DNA of 64,000 nucleotides from Sinorhizobium terangae (GTDB lineage: Bacteria; Pseudomonadota; Alphaproteobacteria; Rhizobiales; Rhizobiaceae). Below, piece by piece: positions 45,096 to 55,089 of the stretch; position 1 is the stretch's first letter, and every line of letters begins with the position of its first letter. The translations under genes were made by a program, and so were the position numbers. The stretch is taken from the NCBI RefSeq assembly GCF_009601505.1, contig NZ_WITC01000018.1, positions 18,484 to 82,483 on the forward strand. The letters run 5' to 3'. The notes under the pieces were generated by a model. The model ran no database searches. It was not told where the DNA came from and saw nothing but the letters and a program-made list of their open reading frames with translations.

Positions 45096-46343
45096 CTACC
45101 AGGCGACTTCCAGGCGCTCCAAGCCGTGGAAATGGAAGCTGTCCTTGACTTGCGGCTCGTGCTTGAGCCGCATGCCCGGCAGGCGGCGGAAAAGGATCGG
45201 CAGGGAAATGTTGAGCTCGAGCCGCGCCAGCGGCGCGCCGATGCAAAAGTGCAGGCCCGCACCAAACGAAACATTGGGGCCTTCGTCGCGATCCGGTTTG
45301 AATGTATCGGGTGCCGAGAACTTCCGCGGATCGACGTTGGCCGCGCCCAACATCAGTCCGATCTTGTCGCCCCTCTTGAGGGCGATGCCGTCGTCGAGCT
45401 CGATATCTGTCAGCGCATAGCGCTGGAAGATATGCAGCGGGGCCGCGAAGCGCAGGCATTCCTCGATGACCCGCTCCGTCGAAGCTTCACTTGCGAAAAG
45501 ATCAGCCGGAGAAAGGCCCGATTGCAGGATCGTCCGCACCGCATTGCCGATCTGATGGACGGTTGCCTCATGGCCGGCATTCAGGAGCAGGACGGTCGTC
45601 GAGATCAGCTCGGCATCCGACAGTCGCTCTCCGTCCTTCTCCGAAGTGATCATATGCGTCAGCAGGTCATCGCCGGGGTTGGGTCGCTTTTCGGCGATGA
45701 CGTCGGTGAGAAAGGTGGCGAAGTCGGCGGACGCCTGATTGGCGTCGAGCTCCGTTTCAAAGCTGGGATTGAAGACGTACATCCGGACCATGCGATGCGA
45801 CCAGTCGAGAAGGCGAGGGGCCGCTTCGACGGGGATCCCGAGCATGCGCGCGATGATGGTCACCGGGATCGTCTCGGCATAGGTCTTCAGCAATTCCACC
45901 TCGCCGCTCTTCTCGAAGCTGTCGATGACGGCGTGCGAAAGCGCCTCGATCTCCGGTCTTAGCTGCTCGATCTGCCGCGAAACGAAAGCGCGGTTGACGA
46001 GCGTCCTCAGCCGCGTGTGTGCCGGCGGCTCCAGCTCCAGCAGCGAATGCGCCTCCAGCGCATCGAAATCCTTCAAATGCGGTTTCGGCTCGGGCATGCC
46101 CAGTTCGTCGCGCGTCGCGACATGCAGAATCTGGCGACCGAAACGGCGGTCTCGCAGCAGGCCGTTTACCTGATCATAGCCGGCAAAATACCATTGCTGC
46201 CGTTCCTCCCAGAAGAAGGCCGGACATTGCTCATGGAGAGCCGCATAGGCGGGAAGCGGATTGCGGAAGAAAGCCGGATCGCGAACGTCGAGCGAAACGC
46301 GGCGACTGGAACCGTCGATCGAAATACCGGGAACTTCGGGCAT
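45096..46343 (-). CDS. Cytochrome P450
   Basis: The 415-residue protein shows the haem motif FGAGLHFCIGAPLARLE with axial Cys367, the I-helix LLNAGHEATVHQIGN (Glu-Ala instead of the usual acid-Thr pair arrangement, but Thr present), and a K-helix near ASTERVIEECLRFAAPLH. It is a soluble bacterial class I enzyme needing ferredoxin and reductase from elsewhere; no redox partner lies nearby. The substrate is unknown. Confidence 0.93.
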   Translation of the reverse strand: MPEVPGISIDGSSRRVSLDVRDPAFFRNPLPAYAALHEQCPAFFWEERQQWYFAGYDQVNGLLRDRRFGRQILHVATRDELGMPEPKPHLKDFDALEAHSLLELEPPAHTRLRTLVNRAFVSRQIEQLRPEIEALSHAVIDSFEKSGEVELLKTYAETIPVTIIARMLGIPVEAAPRLLDWSHRMVRMYVFNPSFETELDANQASADFATFLTDVIAEKRPNPGDDLLTHMITSEKDGERLSDAELISTTVLLLNAGHEATVHQIGNAVRTILQSGLSPADLFASEASTERVIEECLRFAAPLHIFQRYALTDIELDDGIALKRGDKIGLMLGAANVDPRKFSAPDTFKPDRDEGPNVSFGAGLHFCIGAPLARLELNISLPILFRRLPGMRLKHEPQVKDSFHFHGLERLEVAW

Positions 46344-46557
46344 GACTCAACTCTTCAGGTATGGGTAGACTCGCTGCTTTATCTGCATCTCTATTGCTCC
46401 GGACGCGGGTGCCGCAAGCCTAATCGGTCGACGAATGTGCGGAGCAGGCGCTCCATGTGAGCCCGTGGTCAGGAAGCAATAAGATGCGTGGCCCGGACTT
46501 TTTCGGTGGCAGGGGCGGACCTATTTGAGCATGATGCGGCAGCAAGCAGGGAGCGGC

Positions 46558-47415
46558 ATGGCAAAAATTCAGAACAGTTTATCCGCGGGCATTCTGGCGG
46601 CGATCCGCAGGCGACGGCCCACGGTGGTAGCGCGCGATGCGGCGGTGGACCGCGGGGACATCGTCATAGCCTCCTACAATATCCATAAATGCGTCGGTAC
46701 CGATGGCCGATTTGATCCGGCACGCACGGCGCAGGTCATTAGCGAGATCGGTGCGGATATCGTGGCCCTGCAGGAAGCGGACCAGCGCTTCGGCGAACGG
46801 GCCGGCCTTCTCGACCTGGAACACCTGCGGCGCGAGGCGCATCTGGTTTCGGTGCCGATCTCACCCTTTTCAGCCAAGGGGCACGGCTGGCACGGCAACG
46901 TCCTCTTGCTGAGAGAGGGGGCGGTTTCCGACATCCGCCAGTTGAAGCTGCCCGGTGTCGAGCCGCGGGGCGCGCTGGTCGTCGATCTCGACCTCAAGGC
47001 CGGACCGCTGCGGGTGATCGCCGCCCACCTTGGACTGTTGCGCCACTCCCGAGCGCAGCAGGCCGAAGCGCTGTTGCGTGCCGCGGCCGATGGAGTCGGC
47101 CGACCGACCCTGCTTATCGGCGATCTCAACGAATGGCGGATGGGCAAGCGTTCATCGCTCAAGTTTCTGAGCCCGACCTTTGATCCATCGCATGCGACGG
47201 TCGCCAGTTTTCCGTCGCGTTTTCCGCTGCTGCCGCTCGATCGCGTGCTTGGCAATCCGCATCATCTGGTCACGTCCGTGGCAGTGCACGACTCGCCGCT
47301 CGCGCGTGTTGCCTCGGACCATCTGCCGGTAAAGGCATCGATTGACCTGAAGGCGGTTCAACACGGCGAAAGCGACCCGCGTCGCGCCGCGCTGATCGGG
47401 ACGGATTCGGCTTAA
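46558..47415 (+). CDS. Endonuclease/exonuclease/phosphatase-family protein
   Basis: The 285-residue protein has the EEP metal-site motifs: ASYNIHKCVG, IVALQEADQRFG, LIGDLNEWRMG and ASDHLPVKASI. Phospholipid, nucleotide and DNA phosphodiesterases share this fold. It is followed 21 bases later by a phospholipase D-type cardiolipin synthase, as in E. coli ybhP-clsB, so a lipid-related substrate is plausible. ATG at 46558 follows GGGAG; an upstream TTG at 46525 is less likely. Confidence 0.87.
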   Translation: MAKIQNSLSAGILAAIRRRRPTVVARDAAVDRGDIVIASYNIHKCVGTDGRFDPARTAQVISEIGADIVALQEADQRFGERAGLLDLEHLRREAHLVSVPISPFSAKGHGWHGNVLLLREGAVSDIRQLKLPGVEPRGALVVDLDLKAGPLRVIAAHLGLLRHSRAQQAEALLRAAADGVGRPTLLIGDLNEWRMGKRSSLKFLSPTFDPSHATVASFPSRFPLLPLDRVLGNPHHLVTSVAVHDSPLARVASDHLPVKASIDLKAVQHGESDPRRAALIGTDSA

Positions 47416-47436
47416 AGCAGGCTGAGGCGGCGTGCG

Positions 47437-48996
47437 ATGGTGTTTTGGATTACGGTCTTTCTTGCCATTTTGATTGCCCTCGCCGGTGCGGCGATCCTTT
47501 ACATTTACGGGCGGTTTGGGCGTCGTCCCCAGGCACAGCCGTCCTTTGCGCTGCCGGTTGCCGAAAACGAAACGGCGATCGACCTGGATATCGGTCTGCT
47601 CCTGCTCGATAGCCCTCACCAAAGCGGGGTCGCGTTGATATCCGACAACATCGAGGCCTTTGTCGCGAGAGCACACTCCGCGCGACGAGCCGGGCGTAGC
47701 CTCGACCTGCAATATTATTACTGGAAGGACGACCTGACCGGGTTTCTGCTGACGCGCGAACTCGTCATGGCCGCCGACCGTGGCGTGCGTGTTCGGTTGC
47801 TGCTCGACGATATCAATGCGGGCATCCATGATCGCCTGTGCATCTCGCTTGATGCGCATCCGAATATCGATGTCCGCCTGTTCAATCCGAGCCGGGCGCG
47901 CACGGATCGCTTTCGCCGCGGCTTCGAGATGGCGATCCGCGCCTTTAGCGCTACGCGCCGCATGCACAACAAACTGTGGATAGCCGACGGCCGGTTGGCG
48001 ATTGCCGGCGGACGCAACATTGGCGATGCCTATTTCGATGCGGCCGAACTCTCGAACTTTCGCGATCTGGATGTATGGTTGATCGGGCCGGTCGTCGATC
48101 AGGCGACGGAGATGTTCGATCGCTATTGGAACAGCGCCTCCGTCCTGCCGATCGCGGCGCTGCGCACGCCGCGCAAGCAATTTCTGCCGGCGCTGCGTGA
48201 AGCGCTCGATGCGCTTGCCCGCACCCCCGCCGCACGCTTCTACCTGGAACAGGTCGACAAGGCTGCTGCTGAGAAGGGCTGTTTTCGGGGCAGCCGCCCG
48301 CTCCACCGGAGCGCCGATGTCCGCATTGCCTTCGATCCGCCCGAAAAGGCACTGATGCAAAAGCGCCAGAACTGGCTGCTGCGTGAACTCTTTCCGCTGA
48401 TCAACGCCGCCAAGCGCGACCTGCGCATCATTTCCCCCTATTTCATCCCGGGCGCCGAGGGAACGCGCGAACTGACGGCACTTGCCGGGAAGGGCGCGAA
48501 GGTGGCCGTGCTGACCAATTCACTCGCGGCGACGGATGTCGCGGCCGTGCATGGCGGCTATGTGAAATATCGCAAAGGACTGCTGCGCGGCGGAATAGAT
48601 CTCTTCGAGCTCAAGGAGCGCGGCGATTTCATCGATCGCCACCGCATGTCCCTCTTCGGCGCGCGCAATGCAAGCCTGCACACCAAGGCCTTCGTCATCG
48701 ACGGGATGATCGGATATGTCGGCTCGATGAATTTCGATCCGCGTTCAGCGTCGCTGAATACGGAGATGGGAGTCGTATTTTCGGATGAAGCTTTGGCCAA
48801 AGAACTTCAATCGATATTCGATGACGAGACATTGCCCGAAATGAGTTATAGGCTGGCCTTGGAGAATGGCAGGCCGGTCTGGCGCGATCGCACGAGTGGA
48901 ACGGAAAGATGGCTGCGGCGCGAGCCGGATGCTGGCGTTCTTCGGCGGTTGATCGCCGGCGCAATCCGCTTCTTGCCGCTGGAGTCCCAACTGTGA
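47437..48996 (+). CDS. Phospholipase D-family protein (ClsC/cardiolipin-synthase-like)
   Basis: The 519-residue protein has one N-terminal membrane helix (about 3-24) and two HKD motifs: His177 in MHNKLWIADGRLAIAGGRN and His415 in LHTKAFVIDGMIGYVGSMN. Its N-terminal catalytic region (QYYYWKDDLTGFLLTREL, DRGVRVRLLLDDIN) resembles E. coli ClsC. It may make cardiolipin or remodel phospholipids at the membrane. It is co-oriented with and close to the EEP gene upstream. Confidence 0.9.
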   Translation: MVFWITVFLAILIALAGAAILYIYGRFGRRPQAQPSFALPVAENETAIDLDIGLLLLDSPHQSGVALISDNIEAFVARAHSARRAGRSLDLQYYYWKDDLTGFLLTRELVMAADRGVRVRLLLDDINAGIHDRLCISLDAHPNIDVRLFNPSRARTDRFRRGFEMAIRAFSATRRMHNKLWIADGRLAIAGGRNIGDAYFDAAELSNFRDLDVWLIGPVVDQATEMFDRYWNSASVLPIAALRTPRKQFLPALREALDALARTPAARFYLEQVDKAAAEKGCFRGSRPLHRSADVRIAFDPPEKALMQKRQNWLLRELFPLINAAKRDLRIISPYFIPGAEGTRELTALAGKGAKVAVLTNSLAATDVAAVHGGYVKYRKGLLRGGIDLFELKERGDFIDRHRMSLFGARNASLHTKAFVIDGMIGYVGSMNFDPRSASLNTEMGVVFSDEALAKELQSIFDDETLPEMSYRLALENGRPVWRDRTSGTERWLRREPDAGVLRRLIAGAIRFLPLESQL

Positions 48997-49182
48997 AACG
49001 CGGACGTTTCAGGCGCGATGGGATTTACCGATCGTTTACCGATGCATCTGCAATGCCTGTGAGCAAAGCGGCGCACACGGGGCGGTCGCGCCGGAAAAGT
49101 GTTCTACCGGCAAACGGGTGGGGAGCATTTAAGGCTTTGCGCAAGGATGGCCGCGACCAATAAGCCTATCGAATGTTCGCGA

Positions 49183-49212
49183 CTTGAAGTGAAGGGCATT
49201 GACACTCTATGT
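49183..49212 (+). promoter_or_regulatory. Candidate heat-shock-type promoter of clpP
   Basis: CTTGAA (49183-49188) and CTATGTA (49207-49213) are separated by 18 bases, about 70 bases before the clpP ATG. CTTGAA is the -35 element used by alphaproteobacterial RpoH; the -10 match is partial. A TTGACA at 49199-49204 could alternatively serve sigma70. The rest of 48997-49281 shows no gene. Confidence 0.4.
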
Positions 49213-49281
49213 AAGGACTGAGGCTAATCCGATGATTCCCGGCCCGCGAGGGATTGCGGTCCCGATTGATGAAGGTTCGAT

Positions 49282-49914
49282 ATGAGAAATCCAGTTGATA
49301 CGGCCATGGCGCTGGTGCCGATGGTTGTTGAGCAGACCAACCGCGGCGAACGATCCTACGACATCTATTCGCGTCTGCTCAAGGAGCGGATCATCTTCCT
49401 GACGGGCCCGGTCGAAGATCAGATGGCGACGCTTGTCTGCGCCCAGCTGCTTTTCCTCGAGGCAGAAAATCCGAAGAAGGAAATCGCGCTCTACATCAAT
49501 TCGCCGGGCGGCGTCGTGACGGCCGGCATGGCGATCTACGACACGATGCAGTTCATCAAGCCGGCTGTCTCGACGCTCTGCATCGGACAGGCGGCCTCCA
49601 TGGGTTCGCTGCTGTTGGCGGCGGGTCACAAGGATATGCGTTTCGCGACGCCGAATTCACGCATCATGGTGCATCAGCCTTCGGGCGGCTTCCAGGGGCA
49701 GGCATCCGACATCGAGCGGCACGCAAGAGACATCCTGAAGATGAAACGCCGGCTGAACGAGGTCTATGTCAAGCACTGCGGACGGACCTATGAAGAGGTC
49801 GAACAGACGCTCGATCGCGACCATTTTATGAGTTCTGAGGAGGCTCTGGACTGGGGATTGATCGACAAGGTCATCACGTCGCGCGAGGCTGCCGAGGGCG
49901 CTGAACAGGCTTGA
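49282..49914 (+). CDS. clpP: ATP-dependent Clp protease proteolytic subunit
   Basis: ClpP forms the tetradecameric serine protease chamber fed by ClpX or ClpA. The 210-residue protein has Ser106 in [14 protein letters not shown] and His131 in IMVHQPSGG. Rhizobia have several clpP copies; the adjacency to clpX and lon marks this as the main housekeeping one. A ribosome-binding site GAAGG precedes the ATG. Confidence 0.96.
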   Translation: MRNPVDTAMALVPMVVEQTNRGERSYDIYSRLLKERIIFLTGPVEDQMATLVCAQLLFLEAENPKKEIALYINSPGGVVTAGMAIYDTMQFIKPAVSTLCIGQAASMGSLLLAAGHKDMRFATPNSRIMVHQPSGGFQGQASDIERHARDILKMKRRLNEVYVKHCGRTYEEVEQTLDRDHFMSSEEALDWGLIDKVITSREAAEGAEQA

Positions 49915-49925
49915 TTTCAAGCTTT

Positions 49926-49954
49926 TGTGTCACGACCGATGTAATTGTGACACA
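49926..49954. promoter_or_regulatory. Inverted repeat between clpP and clpX
   Basis: TGTGTCAC (49926-49933) and GTGACACA (49947-49954) are perfect 8-base arms with a 13-base spacer, starting 12 bases after the clpP stop. It could be a weak terminator (TTTGTAATT follows) or an operator for clpX. The rest of 49955-50204 shows no gene. Confidence 0.4.
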
Positions 49955-50204
49955 TTTGTAATTGCTAAGGGGCTTTATCGACAGGTTAAAGCCGTTAATA
50001 TGAACCAAAGTGCCGTGTCTGAGTTTGGAAACACGGTGCTCGGGTTACGGCGGGAGAGTCGTTGCGGCCGAAATTCAGGTGATTTGCCTGGTACGGTGAG
50101 TACTCCCAAGAACCTTGCGATGGGTGGCAACCTTTTGCGCAAGGCGAATTGAGTGGTCCGGGATATCTTTCCGAAGGTGTCCGGCGTGCTGGAAGGAAGT
50201 GGAA

Positions 50205-51482
50205 ATGAGCAAGGTCAGCGGTAGCAACGGCGGTGACTCGAAAAATACCCTCTATTGTTCGTTTTGCGGCAAGAGCCAGCATGAGGTTCGCAAGCTGATC
50301 GCTGGGCCGACCGTGTTCATCTGCGATGAATGCGTCGAACTCTGCATGGACATCATCCGCGAAGAGAACAAGACCTCGATGGTCAAGTCGCGCGATGGCG
50401 TGCCCACCCCGCAGGAAATCATCAAGGTTCTCGACGAATACGTCATCGGCCAGCAGCAGGCCAAGCGCATCCTGTCGGTCGCCGTCCACAACCACTACAA
50501 GCGCCTCGCGCATGCCGCGAAGAGCAGCGACGTGGAACTGGCGAAATCGAACATCATGCTCGTCGGCCCGACCGGCTGCGGCAAGACCTACCTGGCGCAG
50601 ACGCTCGCCCGGATCATCGACGTTCCCTTCACCATGGCCGACGCGACGACCCTGACGGAAGCTGGCTATGTCGGTGAGGACGTCGAGAACATCATTCTGA
50701 AGTTGCTGCAGGCTGCCGACTACAATGTCGAACGCGCCCAGCGCGGCATCGTCTATATTGACGAGGTCGACAAGATTTCGCGCAAGTCGGACAATCCATC
50801 GATAACCCGCGACGTCTCGGGCGAAGGCGTGCAGCAGGCCCTGCTGAAGATCATGGAAGGCACCGTGGCGTCGGTGCCGCCGCAGGGCGGCCGCAAGCAT
50901 CCGCAGCAGGAGTTCCTGCAGGTGGACACGACGAACATCCTCTTTATCTGCGGCGGAGCGTTCGCCGGCCTCGACAAGATCATTTCGGCCCGCGGTGAAA
51001 AGACGTCGATCGGCTTCGGCGCCACCGTCCGCGCTCCGGAAGATCGCCGCGTTGGCGAGGTATTGCGCGAGCTTGAGCCGGAAGATCTCGTCAAGTTCGG
51101 CCTGATCCCTGAGTTCATCGGCCGTCTGCCGGTCCTGGCGACGCTCGAGGACCTTGATGAGGATGCACTGATCCAGATTCTTTCGGAGCCGAAGAATGCC
51201 CTGGTCAAGCAGTATCAGCGTCTGTTCGAAATGGAGGACGTCGAACTGACCTTCCACGAGGACGCTCTGCGCGAGATCGCTCGACGCGCCATCGTGCGCA
51301 AGACCGGTGCCCGCGGCCTGCGCTCGATCATGGAAAAGATCCTGCTCGACACGATGTTCGAACTGCCGACGCTCGAAGGCGTTCGCGAGGTCGTGATCTC
51401 GGACGAGGTGGTCAAGGGAACCGCGCGGCCGCTCTACATCTACTCGGAGCGGTCCGAGGAGAAGACCAACGTTTCGGCCTAG
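50205..51482 (+). CDS. clpX: ATP-dependent protease ATPase subunit ClpX
   Basis: ClpX unfolds tagged substrates for ClpP and is essential in many alphaproteobacteria, where it clears cell-cycle regulators. The 425-residue protein has the N-terminal zinc domain ([23 protein letters not shown]), Walker [13 protein letters not shown], Walker [12 protein letters not shown] and the pore region ([10 protein letters not shown]). ATG at 50205 follows AAGGAAG; the frame to 50115 lacks conservation. Confidence 0.98.
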   Translation: MSKVSGSNGGDSKNTLYCSFCGKSQHEVRKLIAGPTVFICDECVELCMDIIREENKTSMVKSRDGVPTPQEIIKVLDEYVIGQQQAKRILSVAVHNHYKRLAHAAKSSDVELAKSNIMLVGPTGCGKTYLAQTLARIIDVPFTMADATTLTEAGYVGEDVENIILKLLQAADYNVERAQRGIVYIDEVDKISRKSDNPSITRDVSGEGVQQALLKIMEGTVASVPPQGGRKHPQQEFLQVDTTNILFICGGAFAGLDKIISARGEKTSIGFGATVRAPEDRRVGEVLRELEPEDLVKFGLIPEFIGRLPVLATLEDLDEDALIQILSEPKNALVKQYQRLFEMEDVELTFHEDALREIARRAIVRKTGARGLRSIMEKILLDTMFELPTLEGVREVVISDEVVKGTARPLYIYSERSEEKTNVSA

Positions 51483-51505
51483 TTGCTCTCTTTCACGATT
51501 GTTTG

Positions 51506-51530
51506 AAAAGCCCGCCGCGCGCGGGCTTTT
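51506..51530 (+). terminator. Rho-independent terminator after clpX
   Basis: AAAAGCCCGC (51506-51515) and GCGGGCTTTT (51521-51530) form a perfect 10-base stem with a 5-base loop, followed by TC and more T. It lies 24 bases after the clpX stop. Confidence 0.9.
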
Positions 51531-51746
51531 TCATTTCGTGCACATAGCTGTTGAGATGGGGTCGCAGCCCGTTCGATTTAATGAAACTGTGGTTGCTAAA
51601 GTGCAGTAACAACGCGATGATGCGACGATTCAGTGAAGGCCCGTTTGCTGCCTGTCGTTGATGTTTCGACGTCCTTTCGCAAGGCCCGCAACAGCGTCCG
51701 AGCGTAAGGACTGGGAACTGTCCATGAAAGGGAGACTGCGCCGTAC

Positions 51747-51775
51747 CTTGAAAAGGCCGCTCTTGCACTCCACTT
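51747..51775 (+). promoter_or_regulatory. Candidate RpoH-type promoter of lon
   Basis: CTTGAA (51747-51752) and CCACTT (51770-51775) are separated by exactly 17 bases, 80 bases before the lon ATG. This resembles the rhizobial RpoH pattern CTTGAA-N17-CCATNT with two mismatches in the -10. Lon is a classic heat-shock gene. The interval 51531-51854 contains no gene. Confidence 0.45.
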
Positions 51776-51854
51776 TCGTGAAGAAAAAATGACAGCCGGG
51801 AGTGCCATAGGGCTCCCGGGAACGGGCCCGAAAACGGGACGGAAAGGAAATGAC

Positions 51855-54275
51855 ATGACGAACAAAACGTCCTCGGCGACTGAAAGCGCGACTTATCCGG
51901 TTCTGCCGCTGCGCGACATCGTAGTCTTCCCGCACATGATCGTGCCGCTCTTCGTCGGGCGGGAGAAGTCGATCCGTGCGTTGGAAGAGGTCATGGGCAC
52001 CGACAAGCAGATCATGCTTGCTACCCAGATCAACGCCACCGACGACGATCCGGAACCTTCCGCCATCTATCATGTCGGAACTATCGCCAATGTGCTGCAA
52101 CTGCTGAAGCTTCCCGACGGAACGGTCAAGGTTCTCGTCGAAGGCCGCGCGCGTGCGGAGATTGATCGCTATACGCAGCGCGAGGAGTTCTACGAAGCGC
52201 AGGCCCATGTGCTCCACGAGCCGGAGGAAGATCCGGTCGAGATCGAAGCGCTGAGCCGGTCGGTGGTGTCCGAGTTTGAGAGCTACGTAAAGCTCAACAA
52301 GAAGATTTCTCCCGAGGTCGTCGGCGTCGCAAGCCAGATCGAAGACTATTCGAAGCTTGCCGACACGGTCGCATCGCACCTATCCATCAAGATCGTCGAA
52401 AAGCAGGAGATGCTGGAGACGACGAGCGTCAAGATGCGCCTCGAGAAGGCGCTCGGCTTCATGGAAGGCGAGATTTCGGTCCTGCAGGTCGAAAAGCGCA
52501 TCCGTTCGCGCGTCAAGCGCCAGATGGAGAAGACCCAGCGCGAGTACTACCTCAACGAACAGATGAAGGCGATCCAGAAGGAGCTTGGCGACAGCGAGGA
52601 CGGCCGCGACGAGATGGCCGAAATCGAAGAGCGCATTGCCAAGACCAAGCTCTCCAAGGAAGCGCGCGAGAAAGCTGATGCGGAACTGAAGAAGCTGCGC
52701 CAGATGAGCCCGATGTCGGCTGAAGCGACCGTCGTGCGCAATTATCTGGATTGGCTGCTCGGCATGCCGTGGGGCAGGAAGTCGAAGATCAAGACCGACC
52801 TCAACCACGCCGAGAAGGTGCTCGATGCCGACCACTTCGGCTTGGACAAGGTCAAGGAACGCATCGTCGAGTACCTGGCGGTACAGGCGCGCTCCGCGAA
52901 GATCAAAGGCCCGATCCTGTGCCTCGTCGGCCCGCCCGGCGTCGGTAAGACCTCGCTCGCCAAGTCGATCGCGAAGGCAACCGGCCGCGAATATATTCGC
53001 ATGGCGCTCGGCGGCGTTCGCGACGAGGCTGAGATCCGCGGCCACCGCCGGACCTACATCGGTTCGATGCCCGGCAAGGTCGTCCAGTCGATGAAAAAGG
53101 CTAAGAAGTCCAACCCGCTCTTCCTGCTCGACGAGATCGACAAGATGGGCCAGGACTTCCGCGGCGACCCGTCCTCGGCGCTTCTCGAAGTGCTCGATCC
53201 GGAACAGAACTCGACTTTCATGGATCACTACCTGGAAGTCGAATATGACCTCTCGAACGTGATGTTCATCACCACCGCGAATACGCTGAATATTCCGGCG
53301 CCGCTGATGGACCGCATGGAGGTGATCCGGATTGCCGGTTACACCGAAGAGGAGAAGCTGGAAATCGCGAAGCGGCACCTGCTGCCGAAGGCGATACGCG
53401 ACCACGCGTTGCAGCCGAAGGAATTTTCGGTGACCGACGATGCGCTGATGGCTGTCATCCAGACCTATACGCGTGAGGCCGGCGTCCGTAATTTCGAGCG
53501 CGAACTGATGAAGCTCGCCCGCAAGGCTGTGACCGAGATCCTCAAGGGCAAGTCCAAGAAGGTCGAAGTGACGGCGCAAAACATCGCCGACTATCTCGGT
53601 GTGCCGCGGTTCCGCCACGGCGAGGCCGAGCGCGACGATCAGGTCGGCGTGGTCACGGGCTTGGCCTGGACCGAGGTCGGCGGCGAATTGCTGACGATCG
53701 AAGGGGTCATGATGCCCGGCAAGGGCCGCATGACGGTGACCGGCAACCTGCGCGACGTGATGAAGGAATCGATTTCGGCGGCGGCTTCCTATGTCCGTTC
53801 GCGTGCGATCGATTTCGGCATCGAACCGCCGCTTTTCGACAAGCGTGACATCCACGTGCACTTGCCCGAGGGTGCGACGCCGAAGGACGGCCCGTCGGCG
53901 GGTGTTGCAATGGCAACCGCCATAGTCTCGGTGATGACCGGTATACCGATCTCCAAGGATGTCGCGATGACCGGCGAGATCACCTTGCGCGGTCGTGTGC
54001 TGCCGATCGGCGGCCTGAAGGAGAAGCTGTTGGCAGCTCTGCGCGGCGGCATCAAAAAGGTGCTGATCCCCGAGGAGAACGCCAAGGATCTCGCCGAGAT
54101 CCCGGACAATGTGAAGAACAACCTCGAGATCATCCCGGTTTCGCGGATGGGCGAGGTGCTCGAACATGCCCTGACGCGTCGCCCAGAACCGATCGAATGG
54201 GACCCGGAGAAGCAGCCGTCGCCGGTCGCAGCTGTCGATTCGCAGGACGAAGCAGGCGCTTCGATAGCGCACTGA
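51855..54275 (+). CDS. lon: ATP-dependent protease Lon
   Basis: Lon degrades misfolded and regulatory proteins. The 806-residue protein has an N-terminal substrate domain ([20 protein letters not shown]), AAA+ module with Walker [13 protein letters not shown] and Walker [11 protein letters not shown], and the protease domain with catalytic Ser near residue 680 ([11 protein letters not shown]) and Lys in [10 protein letters not shown]. The start at 51855 follows GGAAAGGAAA; the frame to 51789 is leader. In Sinorhizobium lon affects succinoglycan and cell cycle. Confidence 0.98.
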   Translation: MTNKTSSATESATYPVLPLRDIVVFPHMIVPLFVGREKSIRALEEVMGTDKQIMLATQINATDDDPEPSAIYHVGTIANVLQLLKLPDGTVKVLVEGRARAEIDRYTQREEFYEAQAHVLHEPEEDPVEIEALSRSVVSEFESYVKLNKKISPEVVGVASQIEDYSKLADTVASHLSIKIVEKQEMLETTSVKMRLEKALGFMEGEISVLQVEKRIRSRVKRQMEKTQREYYLNEQMKAIQKELGDSEDGRDEMAEIEERIAKTKLSKEAREKADAELKKLRQMSPMSAEATVVRNYLDWLLGMPWGRKSKIKTDLNHAEKVLDADHFGLDKVKERIVEYLAVQARSAKIKGPILCLVGPPGVGKTSLAKSIAKATGREYIRMALGGVRDEAEIRGHRRTYIGSMPGKVVQSMKKAKKSNPLFLLDEIDKMGQDFRGDPSSALLEVLDPEQNSTFMDHYLEVEYDLSNVMFITTANTLNIPAPLMDRMEVIRIAGYTEEEKLEIAKRHLLPKAIRDHALQPKEFSVTDDALMAVIQTYTREAGVRNFERELMKLARKAVTEILKGKSKKVEVTAQNIADYLGVPRFRHGEAERDDQVGVVTGLAWTEVGGELLTIEGVMMPGKGRMTVTGNLRDVMKESISAAASYVRSRAIDFGIEPPLFDKRDIHVHLPEGATPKDGPSAGVAMATAIVSVMTGIPISKDVAMTGEITLRGRVLPIGGLKEKLLAALRGGIKKVLIPEENAKDLAEIPDNVKNNLEIIPVSRMGEVLEHALTRRPEPIEWDPEKQPSPVAAVDSQDEAGASIAH

Positions 54276-54335
54276 TCAAGCCCCGGAAGGGGCGGGGGAC
54301 TGTGTCCCGCTTGCGCCCCTCGCCAGAAAAACAAG

Positions 54336-54363
54336 AAAGACCGGCACTTTGCCGGTCTTTTTT
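54336..54363 (+). terminator. Rho-independent terminator after lon
   Basis: AAAGACCGGC (54336-54345) and GCCGGTCTTT (54351-54360) with a 5-base loop, followed by further T (54361-54363). The perfect 10-base stem lies about 60 bases after the lon stop. Confidence 0.9.
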
Positions 54364-54496
54364 GTTGTAAAAACTGTCCGCAAGCCTTGCATTCCAAGGG
54401 ATTAGGCGCAATTGGGAATGGCAAGACGTGGGCGATGCGCAAGCCGCCCCGGCTTAACAAGACAGTCGTTTCGAACCAATTGAAAGGGGTGGAAAC

Positions 54497-54769
54497 ATGA
54501 ACAAAAATGAGCTCGTGTCTGCCGTTGCTGAGAAGGCCGGACTTTCCAAGACCGATGCGTCTTCTGCAGTCGATGCAGTTTTCGAGACCATCCAGGCTGA
54601 ACTGAAGAACGGTGGCGACATCCGCCTCGTCGGTTTCGGCAACTTCTCCGTGACCCGCCGCGAAGCCTCGAAGGGCCGCAACCCGTCCACGGGCGCGGAA
54701 GTTGACATCCCGGCCCGCAACGTGCCGAAGTTCACGGCCGGCAAGGGCCTCAAGGACGCTGTCAACTAA
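54497..54769 (+). CDS. hupB: DNA-binding protein HU
   Basis: HU is the main nucleoid-architecture protein. The 90-residue protein has the DNABII fold with MNKNELVSAVAEKAGLSKTDA, IRLVGFGNFSV and the arm GRNPSTGAEVDIPARNVPKF. The order clpX-lon-hupB is conserved in alphaproteobacteria. AAAGGGGTGG precedes the ATG. Confidence 0.97.
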   Translation: MNKNELVSAVAEKAGLSKTDASSAVDAVFETIQAELKNGGDIRLVGFGNFSVTRREASKGRNPSTGAEVDIPARNVPKFTAGKGLKDAVN

Positions 54770-54920
54770 TCTGGTGTTTGCGGGTTCCAGAGCCCGAGTA
54801 AACTTCTCATTGCACCCTGTCTTGCCGTTTCCCTTGTGAGAACATAGGCAGCAGAGAGGTTCATGTTTCATCTGCCGCGGCGCCGCTTTGATGGCGGAGG
54901 CAAGCAAGCAGATCAATTGG

Positions 54921-54946
54921 GGCCCGGTTCGTCCGGGCCTCTTTTC
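54921..54946 (+). terminator. Rho-independent terminator downstream of hupB
   Basis: GGCCCGG (54921-54927) and CCGGGCC (54933-54939) with a TTCGT loop, followed by TCTTTT. It lies about 150 bases after the hupB stop; the 54770-54920 stretch shows no gene and could be an untranslated tail. The remaining sequence to 55089 is leader of the next gene. Confidence 0.75.
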
Positions 54947-55089
54947 GTTGCTGCCCGCCGTGTCATTGAGCTGTTACACGACGGTTGCAAAAGCCTCCCA
55001 TCCGGCGCGTAAAACGATCAGCGATTCCGGATGCCAACAGCGGCACAGCGCAGGGGCTATTTGCCATGTGTCGCGATACGGAGGGACAC

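Noticed and set aside
52380..54272. A 630-codon open frame antisense to lon
   Set aside because: Lon is full length with all motifs; the reverse frame is low-complexity shadow sequence.
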